A stretch of 32,108 bases of DNA from Flavobacteriaceae bacterium. GTDB taxonomy: Bacteria; Bacteroidota; Bacteroidia; Flavobacteriales; Flavobacteriaceae. Positions 12,604-20,328 of this stretch are shown piece after piece. The notes under the pieces are model-generated. The model was not told the DNA's origin. It ran no database searches and worked only from the letters and a program-made list of their open reading frames with translations. The stretch covers positions 1 to 32,108 of the forward strand of contig PAHA01000004.1 in NCBI GenBank assembly GCA_002711215.1, given 5' to 3'. How positions within the stretch are numbered: the stretch's first letter is position 1; every line of letters begins with the position of its first letter. Both the position numbers and the translations under genes were made by a program.

Positions 12604-13053
12604 TTACTTTAAAAGAGGATTTATCTTAGGAACTGAACTTAGTTGATCTAAAGTGTCTTTGAATGAATCAATAGCTAGGCTTGGCGTAATTATGGATGTG
12701 TTAAATGTGAAGTAAGTCTGCGTAGTGTTATTTGGTTGGAAGAAGATATGTCTATTTGCATTATCAAAAAAGACAAAAGCGTGTATATCACAATGATAGT
12801 GCTTATATACACTAGATAATGATCTTGAAGTTTCAGTTGCAAAAACATATTTACCTTGTTTAGTTTCTCTCCTACTCTTAACTTGAATAGTATATTTAGC
12901 AGAACCTAATTCAACCATTAGGTCTGCTGGATGTTTTTCTTGTGTTTTATAACACCAATCACAATGCTCTAAAAGAAAAGTTTGAACTAAAGATTCTCCT
13001 AATGCACCAAGCCTAGAATTAGCTTGATGATCTTCACTTGTCTTGTTTCCCAT
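12604..13053 (-). CDS. PD-(D/E)XK endonuclease-like protein, possible free-standing homing nuclease
   Basis: A 149-residue protein with a compact nuclease core: RLGALGESLVQ (E20), HPADLMVE (D44), YTIQVKS (Q57, K59), then a SLSSVYKHYHCDIHAFVFFD helix-strand. The Glu...Asp...Gln-x-Lys arrangement, with Gln replacing the usual acid, is that of the I-Ssp6803I-type PD-(D/E)XK homing nucleases as I remember them. An inactive or restriction-like relative is the alternative. It lies between the endolysin and the early promoter, at a module boundary where free-standing nucleases often insert. The ATG at 13053 overlaps the endolysin end by 20 bases and has no good Shine-Dalgarno; a GTG at 13062 is possible. 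Confidence 0.6.
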   Translation of the reverse strand: MGNKTSEDHQANSRLGALGESLVQTFLLEHCDWCYKTQEKHPADLMVELGSAKYTIQVKSRRETKQGKYVFATETSRSLSSVYKHYHCDIHAFVFFDNANRHIFFQPNNTTQTYFTFNTSIITPSLAIDSFKDTLDQLSSVPKINPLLK

Positions 13054-13489
13054 CCTGACCACATAGAGCTAATTGCCTAGAATTATACAATGCCCTGTTT
13101 GGAGTTTGAATAGCATATTTTGATCTAAGCACTTCTTCTGATGCTTCTACCCATTTACCAAGTTCCATTAATTGTCTAGTTTCTCTAAAAGACATAAAAC
13201 CAGTAATACCCATTTGAAAGCACATATCAATACAAACTAATCTTGCTTTTTCAGGAAAAGTACGCCATACACCCCAATTACTCGTAAGTTGTTCTTGTAC
13301 TCTTTTAATATCGTTATTAAGTAAAAATAGAGCTTCTTCTTCTGTTATACCCCTATCTTCTAAATTTCGACCTATACCAACTGTTAATTTATGTTCTGTA
13401 CATTGATAAGGGTTTAATCTAAGTCCTTCATGCCTACGCAACATATCAACTATTTTATCTAGCATAATTGAGTAGTTGCCACCCATCAT
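13034..13489 (-). CDS. Endolysin, T4-type lysozyme (GH24) with Glu-Cys-Thr active site
   Basis: A 151-residue muramidase that cuts the glycan backbone of peptidoglycan at lysis. The active-site stretch HEGLRLNPYQCTEHKLTVGI aligns without gaps to T4 lysozyme: E21 matches Glu11, C30 matches Asp20 and T36 matches Thr26. Natural E-C-T variants occur, and T4 D20C is reported to stay active, so this enzyme is probably functional. The C-terminal lobe is conserved (FPEKARLVCIDMCFQMGITG, NRALYNSRQ). No signal peptide or SAR anchor is visible, so release should depend on the adjacent holin. The start shares a base with the holin stop; Met2 or Met9 are other possible starts. Confidence 0.93.
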   Translation of the reverse strand: MMGGNYSIMLDKIVDMLRRHEGLRLNPYQCTEHKLTVGIGRNLEDRGITEEEALFLLNNDIKRVQEQLTSNWGVWRTFPEKARLVCIDMCFQMGITGFMSFRETRQLMELGKWVEASEEVLRSKYAIQTPNRALYNSRQLALCGQDGKQDK

Positions 13490-13884
13490 TATTCTTTTAA
13501 ACTATTTCTAGCAACGCCTTTAAACTTTTCAAATGATCTGTAGCCACCTAGTCCTAAAAGAGATAGTGTTAATGTTAATAATCCCTCTGTTTGTATTGCT
13601 GGTAATGAAACATCTGATCCAGTAACTATTATTAGCCAATTTAAAAAAGGTGCTAAGAAAAAAGACCAAAAAAGACCTAAACAACATACCCACATAATAG
13701 CTGGTCTTGCACCTGATACAAATAATGATGAATGTTTTGCTTGTTCTTTATTGACTTCTATTTGAGCCATATTAGCTCTATGAAGTTCTGTTTTGAGTTC
13801 GTGTTCTAGTTTTTGTTTTAAATCCTTATCAGCAACAAACTTATCAAGAATATTACTGATAGGATCAATAAGTTTTTCTAACAT
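13489..13884 (-). CDS. Holin (3-TM, GTA-holin-like family)
   Basis: The 131-residue protein matches the three-transmembrane holin family first named from gene-transfer agents. A soluble charged N-terminal helix (residues 15-50, ending QIEVNKEQAKHSS) is followed by GARPAIMWVCCLGLFWSFF (58-76), a second hydrophobic segment FLNWLIIVTG (80-89), LPAIQTEGLLTLTLSLLGLG (95-114) and the closing GGYRSFEKFKGV. It would form the timed lesion that lets the endolysin reach the wall. Endolysin follows directly through a one-base overlap and an XhlA-like membrane protein precedes it. Residue pattern, length and context all agree. Confidence 0.88.
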   Translation of the reverse strand: MLEKLIDPISNILDKFVADKDLKQKLEHELKTELHRANMAQIEVNKEQAKHSSLFVSGARPAIMWVCCLGLFWSFFLAPFLNWLIIVTGSDVSLPAIQTEGLLTLTLSLLGLGGYRSFEKFKGVARNSLKE

Positions 13885-13885
13885 A

Positions 13886-14083
13886 TTACATCGCTGTTTT
13901 TACTATCAGCGTAATTAAAGATGCAACAATAGTTGTAAGACCACCAATAAGCCAAATCTTTATATAATCAACTGTACCTTGTAAATCATCAGTTTTTTTA
14001 TAAATAGTTCGCCATCTTTCTTCGCACATTTTTTCATGCACTCTCAAATCTGAATGAACATCATTAGCAGTCTTTCTAGCCAT
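13886..14083 (-). CDS. XhlA-like small membrane protein (lysis accessory)
   Basis: Sixty-five residues: an N-terminal charged amphipathic region (HEKMCEERWRTIYKKTDDLQ) followed by a single C-terminal membrane span (IWLIGGLTTIVASLITLIV). This is the layout of XhlA/hemolysin-type proteins that work beside holins in several phages. It is directly upstream of the 3-TM holin and endolysin, so a lysis accessory role is likely; a second holin or pinholin-like function is also possible. No spannin pair was found elsewhere. Confidence 0.65.
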   Translation of the reverse strand: MARKTANDVHSDLRVHEKMCEERWRTIYKKTDDLQGTVDYIKIWLIGGLTTIVASLITLIVKTAM

Positions 14084-14337
14084 TATTCTTCTTTATCTTC
14101 CTCAATGACTTCAGGATTTATGCTTCTTTCAAAAGATTGTATAACTATGTTTTTATAATCATTAGTCATAACATAGTCATCATGTGCTGCTTGTAAAGAT
14201 GCAAGTTTTCTACCAATAACATTTAACCTAGATGCTAATGCGATCTGTTCTTCACTAAGATCAGATTGTCTATATTCAACATCATTAAAGGTTATTATTA
14301 CTGGTTCTTGGTTTTCCATATTTTCATTATCACTCAT
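14083..14337 (-). CDS. Small acidic protein, DUF6447-like
   Basis: Eighty-four residues, acidic at both ends, with an EPVIITFNDVEYRQSDLSEE opening, a helix (QIALASRLNVIGRKLASLQA) and an acidic tail. The layout, a short strand pair around a YxxSDLSEEQ motif and then a coiled helix, resembles a small phage family I remember as DUF6447, without known function. It lies between the fibre-associated gene and the lysis genes. GGAG with good spacing precedes the ATG. Possibly a virion-associated or fibre-assembly helper. Confidence 0.5.
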   Translation of the reverse strand: MSDNENMENQEPVIITFNDVEYRQSDLSEEQIALASRLNVIGRKLASLQAAHDDYVMTNDYKNIVIQSFERSINPEVIEEDKEE

Positions 14338-14374
14338 ATTTACTCTCCTTATAAGTAGTTAAAATTTAAGTATA

Positions 14375-14647
14375 TCAGGTATTAGCACTAATATATTCTT
14401 GACCTGTAATAATAGCATTAGAACAATCAATTTTTCTAGTATCAGACGAACCTACAATATCAGGTTGCATATCGTTAGTTCCATCATAAGTTAATATAAT
14501 TTCTAAATGATCTACATTTCTTTTTACTTTTTCATTAATTTTAGTTTGTGTCATGTTTTCAACATCCCTAGTTCCTGCTTTTACACCATCAATTATAGAT
14601 ACGCTGTCAAGCGCTGCTGTTAAACATTCATTTACTGTTTGTGCCAT
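14375..14647 (-). CDS. Hypothetical protein downstream of tail fibre
   Basis: Ninety residues, not recognised. Two halves: a helical first part (NECLTAALDSVSIIDGVKAG, then TKINEKVKRNVDHLEIIL) and a Thr/Asp-rich second part ending with IDCSNAIITGQEYISANT. It begins one base after the fibre stop. The fibre's last codons (AAA GGA GAA) supply its Shine-Dalgarno, so the two are coupled. This placement is common for fibre chaperones or attachment partners, but nothing in the sequence proves it. Confidence 0.5.
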   Translation of the reverse strand: MAQTVNECLTAALDSVSIIDGVKAGTRDVENMTQTKINEKVKRNVDHLEIILTYDGTNDMQPDIVGSSDTRKIDCSNAIITGQEYISANT

Positions 14648-14648
14648 T

Positions 14649-17600
14649 TTATTCTCCTTTTAAAGTTTTTATTTCAGATTTTAATTCATCTACTTGCGTA
14701 GAAAGTTCTTGAACTGCTTTAACCATTAAAGGCATCAATGAAGCATCGCCTATTCTTTGCCTTCCATCTGATTTATCTTCAGTCCACATATCAAAGCCAT
14801 CTTTTAAATTATGTTTATCGATAACTTCTTTAACTTCTTGTGCTATAAAACCATGATTATATTTACCATTCATTACTCTTTCTTCAGAACCTTCTTTATA
14901 GGCTTTCATTTCTGAAGGAATATCTTTTTCTTTTTTCCATTGAAAAGTAACAGGTCTTAAATCGTTTATAAAATCTAAACCTATTTCTTCATCTTGTATA
15001 TTTTCTTTTAATCTTATATCTGAAGGTGCTGTAATTGTGGTAGCACCAAAAGCTATGTTTGAATCTGTAGAACTACCACCAAATGTAAAATTACTATCTC
15101 CTGTACCCTGCACTCCATATCCTAGTACAATTTGACTTGAACCATTACCTGAAGTTGTATTATTCATTCCAAGAACAACATTATATAGACCTGTAGTAAT
15201 ATCATTACCTGCATTCATGCCAACTGCTGTATTCCTACTACCTGAAGTTAGAGCTACCATACATTGACCAAAGCCTGAATTATAATCACCTGTAGTTAGT
15301 TTATACATACAGGCTTCACCCACACCAGTATTAACATCACCAGTTGTTAAATCTTCCATTGATCTAGTGCCAACTGCTGTATTTGAACCACCTGTAGTTT
15401 GAGCTTTTAATGAATCATAACCTATTGCTGTTGTGTAACCACCTGTTGTATTAGATGCTGCTGCTTGATAGCCAACTGCTACAAATCTAGTTGCTGTAGT
15501 AACTGATGTACCTGCTTTATAGCCAACTGCTACATTACCACTTGGTGTTGTAAGAGCATCTAAAGCATTTCCTCCTATAGCAATATTAGCATCACCAGTA
15601 GTATTGGATGCTAAAGCATTATCCCCTACAGCTGTATTTACAAAACCTTCGGTATTTGCTGCTAAAGTGTTGTGACCTATAGAAACATTTTGATAACCTG
15701 TAGTGTTAGCTAACATAGATTGCTGACCAACTGCTGTATTGAGATAACCAGTTGTGTTTGCTTTCATTGCTTCCCAACCAACTGCTACATTGTTATATCC
15801 AGTGGTGTTTGAATACATAGAATCCTTTCCTACTGCCACTTGCTGAGAACCTTCTGTATTTGAAATTAAACTATTATGACCTATTGCTACATCGCCTGAA
15901 CCTGTAGTGTTTGCACTTAAAGCAGAATCACCAATAGCAGTATTATTTGAAGCAGTGGTATTTGCATCAAGTGCGTTTCTTCCTATAGCTACATTTTCAC
16001 CACCAGTTGTATTAACTGCCATAGCATTTTGACCAATAGCAACATTTCTATCTCCTGTCGTATTGCTTGTTAGAGAACTTTCTCCAAGTGCTGTATTACT
16101 ATGCCCATCAGTATTTGCATCAAGTGAGTTTCTTCCTACTGCGACATTATCGTAACCTGTAGTATTTGCTAATAAAGCTAAAGACCCAACTGCTGTATTT
16201 GAAGCACCTGTGGTGTTTGCTGCTAGAGAACTTGCACCTACTGCTGTGTTGTTAGATGATGTAGTGTTTGCTAATAAAGCTGAACTACCAACTGCAACAT
16301 TTGTAGTACCTGTTGAGTTCGCTTTAAGTGATTGGTGTCCTATGGCTGTATTATTATCTGCTGTCGTATTGCTCTCTAAAGCAGCTCTGCCCATAGCAAC
16401 ATTATTACCACCTGTAGTATTAGTAAATAAAGCTGTTTCACCAAAAGCATTATTGTTTGAACCAGTAGTAACTTTGGCTAATGCTTGAACACCAACACCT
16501 GTATTTTGGTCGCCACTTGTCAAATCATCAAATACTTCAAAACCTAATCCTGTATTGTTATTAGCACCATCAAGTGTGCCTGTACCAGCATCATTACTAA
16601 TGAGTAAACTATTAGTAAAGTCAGCTATGTTATATTTAATACCTACGCCATTGATTGTGCCTGTAACACTTAAAGTAGAACCATCATAAGTAAGACCTGA
16701 TTCACCATTTAAAGTATTTGCACTACCACTACCAGTTATTACTCTATTATCAGCATTGTTATTAATAGTTGTTCCTGATCCTGCATCTTCCCAAGCAACA
16801 CCACTTCCTGTTGAGGTTAAAACTTGTCCATCTGAACCTTGTTGACTACCTATTGTAAGGTTATCTGTTTCTAGTGTTCCATCAATATCTACATTTCCAC
16901 TTATGTCTAATTCAGTAGCAATAATTTTATTATTAAATGTAGCAGCACCTGCATCTGACATATCAAGGGTGAGGGCAGATATTGTTGAGCCATTATCTTT
17001 TCCTTTAAATATAATATCTTTGTCATCTACTCTAGACATTATTACAAAGTTAGTGCCTGTATTAGCTAATAAACCAATTTCAGTACCACCATCTTTAAAC
17101 ATGACATTACCACCATCAGCATCTAAATTAATATCTCCACCAACATCTAGTGTTAAATCACCTGCATCAGAAATAGTAGAACCATTTATTGTTATATCAT
17201 CTACTGTAAGTGTTGATAGAGTTCCAAGACTTGTAATATTAGTTTGTGCTGCTGTTGATAAAGTTCCTGCTAGTGTGCCACCTGTTACTGTTCCTGATGT
17301 TGTTATAGCAGAAGAACCTACATCTATGCTTCCAAATCCTGATGTTATTGATCCACCATCTAAAGCACCAACACTTGTAATTTGAGTTTGAGCAGCATCT
17401 ACTGATAATGAATGTGCAACACCCTCACCTGATGTAGCACCTGTTGATGTAAGACCTGTTCCTGCTGTTATGGTACTTACATAATCGCCTGTAGTGTCTG
17501 TTCCAAGTGCAACTGAATTAGCTTGAATTGTTGTAGAAATAGATATACCTGCTGTTCCATCAAAGTTTGCAGTACCTACTACATCTCCTGATAATGCTAT

Positions 17601-20087
17601 TGCCCTTGCTGTTTCTAATGCTGTTGCTGTTGCTGCATTTCCTGTTGTATCTTGGTTTAAAGTTCCTACTACAAAATCTAAAGTACCATCTGAATCATCA
17701 TAAGTTACTGTAATACCTGTTTCAGTATTACCTGTAACCATGCCACCAACTATATCTTGCACTCTTTCAGTTGTCATATATAGGTTGCTAGAACCTTCTG
17801 CAATATCATCAGTATCTAATGTAACTGCCCCTGTTGCTGAATTTACACTTGTTACTGGTGCTGATGATTGTGTAAAGCTAATAACACCTGTAGAACTATT
17901 GTAAGAAATATCACCACTAGCAGATATTGCTGATCTACTTCTTGCATTAGTAAAATATAAATTACTAGAACCCTCTGATAAATTATCTGTATCATGGTTA
18001 GATAATGTTGAAACTTGTCCTGTTACATTACCTGTTATATTTCCTTCAAATGTAGCAACAAGTGTTCCACCAGCATATCCTGTTCCTGATGTATTAACTG
18101 TTGTTGTTGGTTCTACTTGTAAATCTTTAAATAGCTTAAACTTACCTGAATCATTTGCATCTCTAAATAACCCTGCATATAAATCTTGCGATCCTGAAGT
18201 GTCATACAATCCATAAAATCCTATATCTAGTGAATCAGCACCAGTATTAGCTTTTGCTAATTTAATCAATGGATCAGTTACAGATAAAGTATCACTATTA
18301 ACAGTTGTAGTTGTACCATTAACTGTTAGATTACCTGCAATAGTTACATCATCAGGTAAACCTATTGTTACTGTTGCAGTTTCACTACCTGAACCTGATA
18401 CTTCTATTTCATTAGTTGTTCCTGCAATTGTAGCTACATAATTTCCTGTTGATTGTGTTCCTAAAGTAACGGCATTGTTAGCTAATTGATCTGTTCCTAT
18501 AGCATCATCAGCAATATCTAATGTTATTGCAGCAGTTTCACTTCCTGAATTAGCTACAGTTATTCTTGTATTACCAGCATCAGCTATAGTTGCTACATAA
18601 TTACCTGTTGTATCAGTTCCTAAAGCTACACTATTTGCTGCAATAGTTGTAGATAAAGTAATATTACCTGTACCATCAAAGCTAACACCTGAAGCTGTAA
18701 CATCTCCTGATAAAGCAATAGTTCTACCTGTAGCAAGTGCTGTAGCTGTATCTGCAACAACACCTGATAAATTATTAATAAATGTGTTTGTAACCCTAGC
18801 ATCAATAGCAGAATTTGCTCTTGCATCTGTATAGTAAAGATTGCTTGAACCCTCGCTAAGATTGTCTGTATCAAATGGTGATAGTGTTATAACTGGCGTT
18901 AATGTTCCAGCAGTATCATCATAAGTAAAACTTATACCAGTTCCATTTTGTATTAATGCTGCAACTCGATCATCAGTTCTTTCATTAGTAAAATATAAAT
19001 TACTAGAACCTTCACCAATATCATCAGTATCAAATGTATGTGATCCACCTAATGCTATTGCTTGTGAATTTACAGTAACACTTGAATTAGCTAACTTAGC
19101 ATTTGCAATAGAACCAGCTAACATAGCATTTGTTATACCAGTCGCTTTCACTCTAAGTGCATCAGAGTTTATCTCTATAGAAGAATCATCTACGCCAACA
19201 GCTAAAGTAACATCTCCTGCTGTACCACCACCAGTCAAGCCATCTCCTGCTACTACAGATGTTATATCAGCACTATTAGTATTAGCTATTGTTAATGTTC
19301 CAGCAGTATCATCATAAGTAAGACTTATATTTGCACCTGCTGTTAATAATGTATTTACTTGGTCATCTACCCTTTCATTTGTAAAGTATTTGTTTGTTGT
19401 TCCTTCACCTATATCGTCTGTATCTAATGTTATGTTTGCAGTTCCATCAAAACTTACACCTGATATATTTCTTGCTGTAGCCAATGCAGTTGCAGTAGAA
19501 GCATTACCAACCAAAGCACCTGTTACTTGATTAAATACTACATTGTCTGATGTTGCTACTGATTGACCAATAGAGAAAGTTACGCCATTACCTGAAGCTG
19601 CTGATGTAACACCAGTACCACCTAATAGCGATAAAGTTTCTGAATCAAGATCAATAGCAATAGTAGAAGAACCATCGCTAATATCTAAATCTTGTGCTGT
19701 AACTTGGCTATCTACATAAGCCTTAATTGATTGTTGTGTTGCTAATGCTGTTGCAGAATCACTACTTAAATTATCTTCATCTAATATAGAGGTTACTGTT
19801 GATCCTGAACTAAAACTAAATGATGTAATACCATTAACAGTTCCAGCATTTATATCTATTGTGTTATTAGCAGTTATGCTAAATGGCATTGTTATCCAAG
19901 CATCGTTAGCTGAATTTCTAAGTTTTAAAACATTTGCAGATGTATCAATCCACCACTCATAAGCAAAAGTAGTAGATGGCTCACTTGAACCACTATTGTT
20001 TGATGAAATAGCTAACAGAGCATTATTTAAGTCTGTTCTAAAGTTAGCACCTGTTTGGTTTGCTATGTTGTAATCGTGTTGTGCCAT
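14649..20087 (-). CDS. Giant tail fibre with YadA-like head repeats and S74 intramolecular chaperone
   Basis: A 1,812-residue host-recognition fibre. The N-terminus (MAQHDYNIANQTGANFRTDL and WWIDTSANVLKLRN) is a probable attachment module. Residues about 80-1190 are Ser/Thr/Gly/Asp-rich beta repeats with recurring EGSSNLYFTN, SFDGTGNITL and TDTTGNYV elements. Residues 1195-1635 hold 26 tandem repeats of the trimeric-autotransporter head type. The C-terminal 124 residues form a peptidase S74 chaperone: SDIRLKENI with S1689 at the expected self-cleavage point, HGFIAQEVKEV, ASLMPLMVKAVQEL and a coiled end. S74 domains trimerise fibres and then cut themselves off, so the mature protein would end near 1688. 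It takes up about a sixth of the genome. Confidence 0.93.
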   Translation of the reverse strand: MAQHDYNIANQTGANFRTDLNNALLAISSNNSGSSEPSTTFAYEWWIDTSANVLKLRNSANDAWITMPFSITANNTIDINAGTVNGITSFSFSSGSTVTSILDEDNLSSDSATALATQQSIKAYVDSQVTAQDLDISDGSSTIAIDLDSETLSLLGGTGVTSAASGNGVTFSIGQSVATSDNVVFNQVTGALVGNASTATALATARNISGVSFDGTANITLDTDDIGEGTTNKYFTNERVDDQVNTLLTAGANISLTYDDTAGTLTIANTNSADITSVVAGDGLTGGGTAGDVTLAVGVDDSSIEINSDALRVKATGITNAMLAGSIANAKLANSSVTVNSQAIALGGSHTFDTDDIGEGSSNLYFTNERTDDRVAALIQNGTGISFTYDDTAGTLTPVITLSPFDTDNLSEGSSNLYYTDARANSAIDARVTNTFINNLSGVVADTATALATGRTIALSGDVTASGVSFDGTGNITLSTTIAANSVALGTDTTGNYVATIADAGNTRITVANSGSETAAITLDIADDAIGTDQLANNAVTLGTQSTGNYVATIAGTTNEIEVSGSGSETATVTIGLPDDVTIAGNLTVNGTTTTVNSDTLSVTDPLIKLAKANTGADSLDIGFYGLYDTSGSQDLYAGLFRDANDSGKFKLFKDLQVEPTTTVNTSGTGYAGGTLVATFEGNITGNVTGQVSTLSNHDTDNLSEGSSNLYFTNARSRSAISASGDISYNSSTGVISFTQSSAPVTSVNSATGAVTLDTDDIAEGSSNLYMTTERVQDIVGGMVTGNTETGITVTYDDSDGTLDFVVGTLNQDTTGNAATATALETARAIALSGDVVGTANFDGTAGISISTTIQANSVALGTDTTGDYVSTITAGTGLTSTGATSGEGVAHSLSVDAAQTQITSVGALDGGSITSGFGSIDVGSSAITTSGTVTGGTLAGTLSTAAQTNITSLGTLSTLTVDDITINGSTISDAGDLTLDVGGDINLDADGGNVMFKDGGTEIGLLANTGTNFVIMSRVDDKDIIFKGKDNGSTISALTLDMSDAGAATFNNKIIATELDISGNVDIDGTLETDNLTIGSQQGSDGQVLTSTGSGVAWEDAGSGTTINNNADNRVITGSGSANTLNGESGLTYDGSTLSVTGTINGVGIKYNIADFTNSLLISNDAGTGTLDGANNNTGLGFEVFDDLTSGDQNTGVGVQALAKVTTGSNNNAFGETALFTNTTGGNNVAMGRAALESNTTADNNTAIGHQSLKANSTGTTNVAVGSSALLANTTSSNNTAVGASSLAANTTGASNTAVGSLALLANTTGYDNVAVGRNSLDANTDGHSNTALGESSLTSNTTGDRNVAIGQNAMAVNTTGGENVAIGRNALDANTTASNNTAIGDSALSANTTGSGDVAIGHNSLISNTEGSQQVAVGKDSMYSNTTGYNNVAVGWEAMKANTTGYLNTAVGQQSMLANTTGYQNVSIGHNTLAANTEGFVNTAVGDNALASNTTGDANIAIGGNALDALTTPSGNVAVGYKAGTSVTTATRFVAVGYQAAASNTTGGYTTAIGYDSLKAQTTGGSNTAVGTRSMEDLTTGDVNTGVGEACMYKLTTGDYNSGFGQCMVALTSGSRNTAVGMNAGNDITTGLYNVVLGMNNTTSGNGSSQIVLGYGVQGTGDSNFTFGGSSTDSNIAFGATTITAPSDIRLKENIQDEEIGLDFINDLRPVTFQWKKEKDIPSEMKAYKEGSEERVMNGKYNHGFIAQEVKEVIDKHNLKDGFDMWTEDKSDGRQRIGDASLMPLMVKAVQELSTQVDELKSEIKTLKGE
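15183..16505 (-). repeat. 26 tandem 51-bp repeats inside the fibre gene
   Basis: Codons 1195-1635 contain 26 consecutive units with consensus NxAVGxxALxxNTTGxx. Twenty-five units are 17 residues and one (NSGFGQCMVALTSGSR) is 16. The Ala-Val/Ile-Gly core with a small-residue turn is the left-handed beta-roll repeat of YadA-type trimeric heads. DNA copies are diverged, so the protein pattern, not recent slippage, is conserved. Confidence 0.9.
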
Positions 20088-20127
20088 ATTAAAGTCCTCT
20101 TTTTAATTTTATACCTTTGTTTAAAAT

Positions 20128-20328
20128 TTATAAATCATTTGTATTGTAATTTATTGTTATTTCTTGCTCTACAGGTTTACCATTAACAAATTTATATTTA
20201 GATGGTGAATAATTACCCTCTACTATTGTTTCATCTTCCTTTATAGGTATATCAGTTATATTACAATCTGAACTTGTAACATATTCTATTATTCCTGTAT
20301 CTGTTTTATAAATTGTAAAATCTTTCAT
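20128..20328 (-). CDS. Small protein between hub and fibre
   Basis: Sixty-six residues. The order strand (MKDFTIYKTDTGIIEYVTSS), ETIVEGNYSPSKYKFVNG and KPVEQE resembles short phage proteins next to fibre genes that contain the phrase 'EGxYSPxxYxxVxGxPV', often annotated as fibre-associated or assembly proteins. It starts with a one-base overlap on the hub stop and is followed by a 40-base gap before the fibre. Function not known; fibre attachment is plausible. Confidence 0.55.
   Translation of the reverse strand: MKDFTIYKTDTGIIEYVTSSDCNITDIPIKEDETIVEGNYSPSKYKFVNGKPVEQEITINYNTNDL

Noticed and set aside
15183-16505. Regular 51-base repeats that could suggest a CRISPR array
   Set aside because: They are in-frame, diverged protein repeats without constant repeat/unique spacer structure.
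16210-17385. Plus-strand frames opposite the fibre
   Set aside because: Mirror image of Thr/Gly/Asn-rich fibre codons, no domain and no start signal. All accepted genes are on the minus strand.
18626-18874. Minus-strand second frame rich in Leu and Gln within the fibre gene
   Set aside because: Frame-shadow of the fibre's repetitive codons with biased composition and no Shine-Dalgarno.
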